From Hofstenia miamia (lineage: Eukaryota; Xenacoelomorpha; Acoela), in the NCBI GenBank assembly GCA_004352715.1, contig SCFE01000017.1, positions 133,565-197,564 of the forward strand: a stretch of 64,000 bases of DNA, given 5' to 3'. This document shows positions 58,521 through 64,000 of the stretch, one piece after another; the stretch's first letter is position 1, and the number at the start of each line of letters is the position of its first letter. The position numbers and the translations under genes were made by a program. The notes beneath the pieces are model-generated. The model was not told the DNA's origin. It saw only the letters and a program-made list of their open reading frames with translations, and ran no database searches.

Positions 58521-60170
58521 TATAGCATTTGCTGAGAATTAAAGGTGTTGAACCCTCTAATATACATTAATTAAAAAAGCATAATTGATTTTTGATTCTC
58601 ACTCTTCTACTTGAAGTCAGTGTTTGATATAAAAATATATCCATAGACATATATAAGATTTCAAAACATTCTACAAGACATTAAATAATTTCAAAATTTC
58701 ATTAGTTGAATAAGTTACATGGAAAAAGATAATTCTGCATTTCAAAGCATGAAAATGAGTTACCACAGTAAACAAGAAACCAACTTCCACAAAGACTGAT
58801 TATTTCATTAAAAACACATTGTTCTAGTTAAAATGATGGAATTTTCACAATTTCCACCTGCAATTGAGCTTTGTTGAAATTATTTATATATTTCTAAGAT
58901 TAAAGTAAATTAAGCATGGGATAGTTGTAAAACGATATTACACCTGCCAAAGTTTTGACATAAAATACAAGCATGGAAAAAATAAATCTGACAAGGAATA
59001 TGTATTTACAGCTTCCAAAATAAAAATACACACTAAATTTATATAAAATTATGTATTTTAATGCTACTCATATTTTTCCTTAAGTCAAATATGCCTCTAT
59101 GTTTTAAAATATCAATCAATTTGCATACAAACCAACTAATTTCTTAAGAAGGGAAAAGCCACAATTTTGGGGCCAATTTTGGGTGCCAACATAAAAATTG
59201 AGTTAGAGGCATTTTTGTCAAACTGAAGGTATTACACACCACCTACAACCACTTTCATGAACAAAAATTTCCATTTACACATTAAAAAACGTTTTTCTGA
59301 ACCCACTACCACTCAAAATTGGCACAAAGAATCTAGGAAATTCATGTTTTTCTCAAAACAACTTTTTTCAGAAAATTTTTTGCTACTTCTTCTTGAGTTT
59401 TCAAGCTCCATGCTTCAAAATTGATGTACTTGAAGCTCAGGATTGTGCCTTTGAACATAAAGAGTCAGAATTTTTATATCTGTCATGATTTTACAGGGGG
59501 GGATTAACCTCCAAAATTAGTATTTTTTCTGATCCTAATAATTGTCCAATTTAACCCCCCTCTCAAAATCTATAAATAAATTGCAAAAAGTGGCTCTATA
59601 CTTTTGTTCAGCAAGCCTTTCCCAGTTATTATACCCAATTTCAGTAAAGTACATTAATAATTGAGGTAGGAGTAGCAATTTTAGCAGAGGACCAAAATGG
59701 CATTTTGGGGAACCCATTTTTTGTGCACAGGAGCCCCAAAAGTGAAAATTGAAATTTAACTATTTTTTCATAATATTAAAAGTGGTATGTGTCTTTCAAA
59801 GCATTTTTCATTATTCTATCCTTTTTTTAAGAAAAAGTAGCACCTACGTGGCTTTAAACTCCTTAACAATACTTAGGAAATTTTTTGTTAAGACAGTTAC
59901 TATACACTTATGTAAGCTATGCATCTACATTACTAAAATATTTCAAAGCAGTTTCAACAAAAACTGTTTGTAATGTTGTAATATATATTTATTGTAATAT
60001 CGCTACCCAGGTGAAACTAACACTTCATAGCTAGATAATCTATTTAGAGAATCAATCCAGGGATCAGCGCCAGCTATCACGGGGTAAGTATTATCTAAGT
60101 TTCCTCTTCTGTCCTTTAATTGTATATTCCACACTGCACTAACAGATGTTCCAATAACAATTAGTAAGTA
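58521..60170. other. Non-coding stretch
   Basis: No gene recognised. 59150-59720 is slightly more GC-rich with runs of GGGG and CCCCCC but has no motif. Confidence 0.35.
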
Positions 60171-60335
60171 GTATTGTTTAGATACTTCATCGATTGAAGA
60201 GGACTGAAATCTCTGGGCGCACTTGCCCAGATCATAACAGGTTCGCCAGAACTGCCAACAACTCCATCCATTTCGTAGTTACAGATTCGATCCATTGTGA
60301 TTCCAACTCAGCTCAGTCTCATGAAAACTATGTTT
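60171..60335 (+). other. GC-richer patch before a gap, unassigned
   Basis: An open frame from 60194 (MKRTEISGRTCPDHNRF) runs into the gap. Composition is closer to coding DNA than its flanks, and it carries a small hairpin, CTGGGC-GCACTT-GCCCAG. It could be an exon or the edge of a repeat; nothing decides. Confidence 0.2.
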
Positions 60336-61335
60336 NNNNNNNNNNNNNNNNNNNNNNNNNNNNNNNNNNNNNNNNNNNNNNNNNNNNNNNNNNNNNNNNN
60401 NNNNNNNNNNNNNNNNNNNNNNNNNNNNNNNNNNNNNNNNNNNNNNNNNNNNNNNNNNNNNNNNNNNNNNNNNNNNNNNNNNNNNNNNNNNNNNNNNNNN
60501 NNNNNNNNNNNNNNNNNNNNNNNNNNNNNNNNNNNNNNNNNNNNNNNNNNNNNNNNNNNNNNNNNNNNNNNNNNNNNNNNNNNNNNNNNNNNNNNNNNNN
60601 NNNNNNNNNNNNNNNNNNNNNNNNNNNNNNNNNNNNNNNNNNNNNNNNNNNNNNNNNNNNNNNNNNNNNNNNNNNNNNNNNNNNNNNNNNNNNNNNNNNN
60701 NNNNNNNNNNNNNNNNNNNNNNNNNNNNNNNNNNNNNNNNNNNNNNNNNNNNNNNNNNNNNNNNNNNNNNNNNNNNNNNNNNNNNNNNNNNNNNNNNNNN
60801 NNNNNNNNNNNNNNNNNNNNNNNNNNNNNNNNNNNNNNNNNNNNNNNNNNNNNNNNNNNNNNNNNNNNNNNNNNNNNNNNNNNNNNNNNNNNNNNNNNNN
60901 NNNNNNNNNNNNNNNNNNNNNNNNNNNNNNNNNNNNNNNNNNNNNNNNNNNNNNNNNNNNNNNNNNNNNNNNNNNNNNNNNNNNNNNNNNNNNNNNNNNN
61001 NNNNNNNNNNNNNNNNNNNNNNNNNNNNNNNNNNNNNNNNNNNNNNNNNNNNNNNNNNNNNNNNNNNNNNNNNNNNNNNNNNNNNNNNNNNNNNNNNNNN
61101 NNNNNNNNNNNNNNNNNNNNNNNNNNNNNNNNNNNNNNNNNNNNNNNNNNNNNNNNNNNNNNNNNNNNNNNNNNNNNNNNNNNNNNNNNNNNNNNNNNNN
61201 NNNNNNNNNNNNNNNNNNNNNNNNNNNNNNNNNNNNNNNNNNNNNNNNNNNNNNNNNNNNNNNNNNNNNNNNNNNNNNNNNNNNNNNNNNNNNNNNNNNN
61301 NNNNNNNNNNNNNNNNNNNNNNNNNNNNNNNNNNN
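60336..61335. other. Assembly gap (1,000 N)
   Basis: Placeholder gap. Confidence 1.
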
Positions 61336-62164
61336 CAAAAGTATTTTTTAATAACAATCTTAAAGTTTTTAAAAGTATTTATTTGTTTGATACATTTTGG
61401 TAATTCATTCAATATATTTATAGCTGTGTTTAGAAAATAGTTTTTCATTATTCGCTTCTTATACCTGATTGGTTCAATTAAATGCGTTCTTTTGTTTTGT
61501 TTATTAATTATTTTTTCGAAAAGAAAGTCATTTTTGCTGTATAGGAAAGTACTATTAATTATTTTAAAGAATGTCTTTAGGACATTTACATATATATAGA
61601 TATAACATTGTGGATGTAGAAATAAGTTTGAGATTTTCTGTATTCATTATTCTTATTAAAGCCATGATTATTAACTGCTACTTTGAAAGTCCAATTTAGA
61701 TGTACCTGAAATTTTCGGAGGGATTTTTTGTATATATTTGTGTAGAGTATATTCGCATAGTTGAAATGACTTAATACTAGAGTATGAATTAGTTGAATTT
61801 TTCTTTAGTTGGACGTTTTTCAGAAATAAATGTAATTGCTTTAATCAATATGGACATTTTTGTAATAATATGATTTAGTTGTTTTCAAAATTTAAATGTG
61901 AATCGAAAATAAGCCCAAGGCATTTAAAGGACTCAACTTGCTTTATAAGAATGCCGTTAAAATTAAGTTTATATTGTGAGGTATCAGTGGATGCAGCATT
62001 TGATTTAGCAATGCAGTATTGAGTTTTTAAAGGATTCACTCTTAGCCTTAAGGAAGCAAAATATTTAGTGAGAGAAGTACAATTTTTTTCGAGAGTTTGA
62101 ATGGCTTTTCGGGACATTTATTATAATTAAATAATATTGTATCATCTGCATATTGTATAACGTC
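61336..62164 (-). pseudogene. CR1-like LINE fragment, left arm of a head-to-head pair
   Basis: The minus strand begins DVIQYADDTILFNYNK (RT catalytic YADD, about 62150), continues in frame through CTSLTKYFASLRLRVNPLKTQ and ESFKCLGLIFDSHLNFE, then through frameshifts. The end reads NTAINILNELPKCIKQI (61430-61380), the conserved LINE C-terminus. The family is the same as the adjacent plus-strand copy. Confidence 0.8.
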
Positions 62165-63085
62165 AGATTGGGTATGTACTAAAAATGGGGTTCCGCAGGG
62201 TACAAATTTGGGTCCCTTATTATTTAATATTTACATAAGTAACATGTGACGTTATACAATATGCAGATGACACAGTATTATTTAATTCTAATAAATTTCC
62301 CGAAAAAGCTGTTCAAGCTTTCGAAACAAACTGTGCTTCTCTTCCTAAATATTTTGCTCCCATAAAACTAAGAGTAAATTTACTAAAAACTCAATTCTGT
62401 ATCGTTAAATCAAAAACTAAATCTACTGATACTTCAAAATACAAACTTATTTTCAACGGCATTCAAATAAAACAGGTTGAGTCTGTTAAATAACTCGGAA
62501 TAATTTTTGACATAAATCTAAATTTTGAAGAGCAACTAAATCATATTATTAGGAAAATGACGATATTGATTGAAGCAATTAACTTAATTTCTCAAAAACT
62601 TTCAACTAAGGCAAAAATCAAATTAATATATGCTCTAATATTAAGTCATTTCAACTATACCAACATACTCTACACAGATATAAACAAAAAATTTCTCAGG
62701 AAATTCCAAGTGCAACTAAAATGGGCTATCAAAGTAACAGTAAATAATCATAGTTTTAATGAGAATAATGAATATGGAAAAATTTCAAAATTATTTCTAC
62801 ATCCGCAATATTATATCTATATAAATGTCTTAACGAAGTTCTTCAAAATAATTAATACTTTCCTATATAACAAAATGACTCTCTTCCTGCAAAATTAGCC
62901 AATAAACAAAATAGAAGAACACACAGAATTGAACCTATTAGGTATAAGAAGCGAATAATGAAAAATTTATTTCTAAACTCAGCTATAAATATATGGAATG
63001 AATTACCAAAATATATTAAACAAATAAGTAGAATAAAAAACTTTAAAATTGATATTAAAAATGTTTTTGCACGTACATGTATAAT
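62165..63085 (+). pseudogene. CR1-like LINE fragment, right arm of a head-to-head pair
   Basis: Starts with KNGVPQGTNLGPLLFNIYISN (62180-62245), then a 1-base shift into DVIQYADDTVLFNSNK. A stop replaces a Cys/Phe-type codon before LGIIFDINLNFE (about 62492). An intact frame from 62557 to 62896 then encodes ALILSHFNYTNILYTDI and FQVQLKWAIKV. The C-terminus (NEL-like NYQNILNK) is broken by stops to about 63085. Confidence 0.8.
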
Positions 63086-64000
63086 ATAAAAAACTGAAAT
63101 GGCGAGGTTAGGCAGCCCAAGTTAACCACTATTTTTATTTGTAAATATTCGTTGTTTTGTCTTTTTGTTTAGTTCTATATTACTTTCTTAACGCTTTCAG
63201 AATTGTTATCAGTATTTTTATTTATTGTTAAAAAAATTTCTGAAAATAGATTTTTCTTCTTCTACTTACACCCCTGTGCAAGATTTTCCAACATGGACAT
63301 CTAGTAGTGATCAAGTTAGTGAAAATATTTGGAAATATTGAAAAAATGGACTATAGATGTGCATTTCACGACATTACAGAGAGAAAATTACAATATTTGA
63401 ATTATAGCATTATATTCCTACATGCTGGTTCTGTTCTTAGCATTATTTTCTAGGGGGTTAGTCCCTCTTAGCACTCCATGAGAACGAGCCTGACTAAACT
63501 GCACATGTTAAGATAATGACAATTATTGTCTTAAAAAAACAAATTTGAAATTAATGAACATTCAAATTCAATATGGCAGATTATAGCTTAATATGAATCC
63601 AAGCCTTGTGTTTTGTCAAGCGTAGAATTTTGGTTTGTGTCATGCAAATTTTTCTTGAATAATCGAGAAACACAGAGTGATTCAAAAGTCACTGTGCACC
63701 ATAATATTTGTTAATCTTAATGAATATCGTCAAACATCCTGACATTATTTCTGATCAACCAATCGACAGTCCTTGTTAGAATTTTACAGTAAGTGTAATG
63801 TACAAAGCTTTTATCATATTGCTCATTAATTAGTATACAACTTTACAAAAGCTGCAGGTTTAATGTCAATATCGCATCATTTAACTTACTTTAGAAAGTA
63901 TGGTCCACCTATTGAACTTCACAAATCATTATTATGCTAAACCTTTGGAAGTGCTAATCTACTAGATATAGAAGCATAGCCAGTCAGCTTGAAAATACTC
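63086..64000. other. Non-coding stretch
   Basis: No gene, element or repeat recognised to the window end. Confidence 0.4.

Noticed and set aside
1-64000. CRISPR array, phage or bacterial defence system
   Set aside because: No regular short spacer array or prokaryotic gene organisation; all coding evidence is eukaryotic mobile elements and intron-containing genes.

Overview
This is a fragment of an AT-rich animal (invertebrate metazoan) nuclear genome. It is drafted with eight N gaps (five of exactly 1,000 N, plus 440, 201 and 173) and six single-N joins. The evidence for a metazoan is the repeat set: CR1/Jockey-like LINEs, an RLE-type LINE, a Ty3/gypsy-like LTR element, Tc1- and hAT-like DNA transposons and a tRNA-type SINE trace. 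There are also interrupted exon-like segments with GT-AG borders and long (AT)n tracts. No operons, CRISPR arrays or bacterial genes are seen, and the species cannot be named from the sequence.

Layout. 1-6.3 kb is mostly empty, with a SINE-like trace and an (AT)n/GATA tract. At 6.3-6.6 kb lies the only host exon with a recognisable family: a PQ-loop membrane protein, possibly continuing at 7.9 kb. 7.0-8.5 kb holds a hAT-like element and a Tc1-like transposase relic. 9.5-10.2 kb is an inverted-repeat unit whose arms are degenerate telomere-like repeats. 11.1-13.05 kb is a broken CR1-like LINE. 16.25-17.69 kb is a TA-flanked element with near-perfect terminal inverted repeats and about a dozen TTTAAA-centred palindromes. 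21.3 kb holds a hAT-type MITE. 22.5-26.8 kb has two LINEs tail to tail; the minus-strand one carries a 2A-like peptide ahead of its endonuclease. 27.8-29.1 kb holds the end of an RLE-type LINE and an RT relic. 30.6-33.4 kb has three candidate exons, perhaps of a transporter. 34.5-36.5 kb holds LINE relics, a LINE ORF1 zinc-knuckle segment and a solo LTR. 37.62-38.52 kb is a 900-bp inverted-repeat transposon with 6-bp flanking duplications.

36.5-54.4 kb contains two nearly identical sets of sequence in different order. Set 1 is 36545-37557 and 40285-44492. Set 2 is 48946-53305 and 53395-54408. In set 2 the pieces are contiguous and preceded by the 3' half of a Ty3-like element with its LTR; in set 1 they are scrambled and preceded by a solo LTR. 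The 4-bp ATAA on the left of the solo LTR equals the 4 bp on the right of the other LTR. The simplest reading is two haplotypes of one locus, one with a solo LTR and one with a fuller element, both kept and partly misordered by the assembler. 54.6-57.2 kb is a diverged long-unit tandem array. 58.2-63.1 kb holds further LINE fragments, including two copies of one family head to head as an imperfect palindrome.

Nearly everything coding is a decaying mobile element. The host signal is limited to the PQ-loop exon and a few candidate exons, so there is no pathway to reconstruct.
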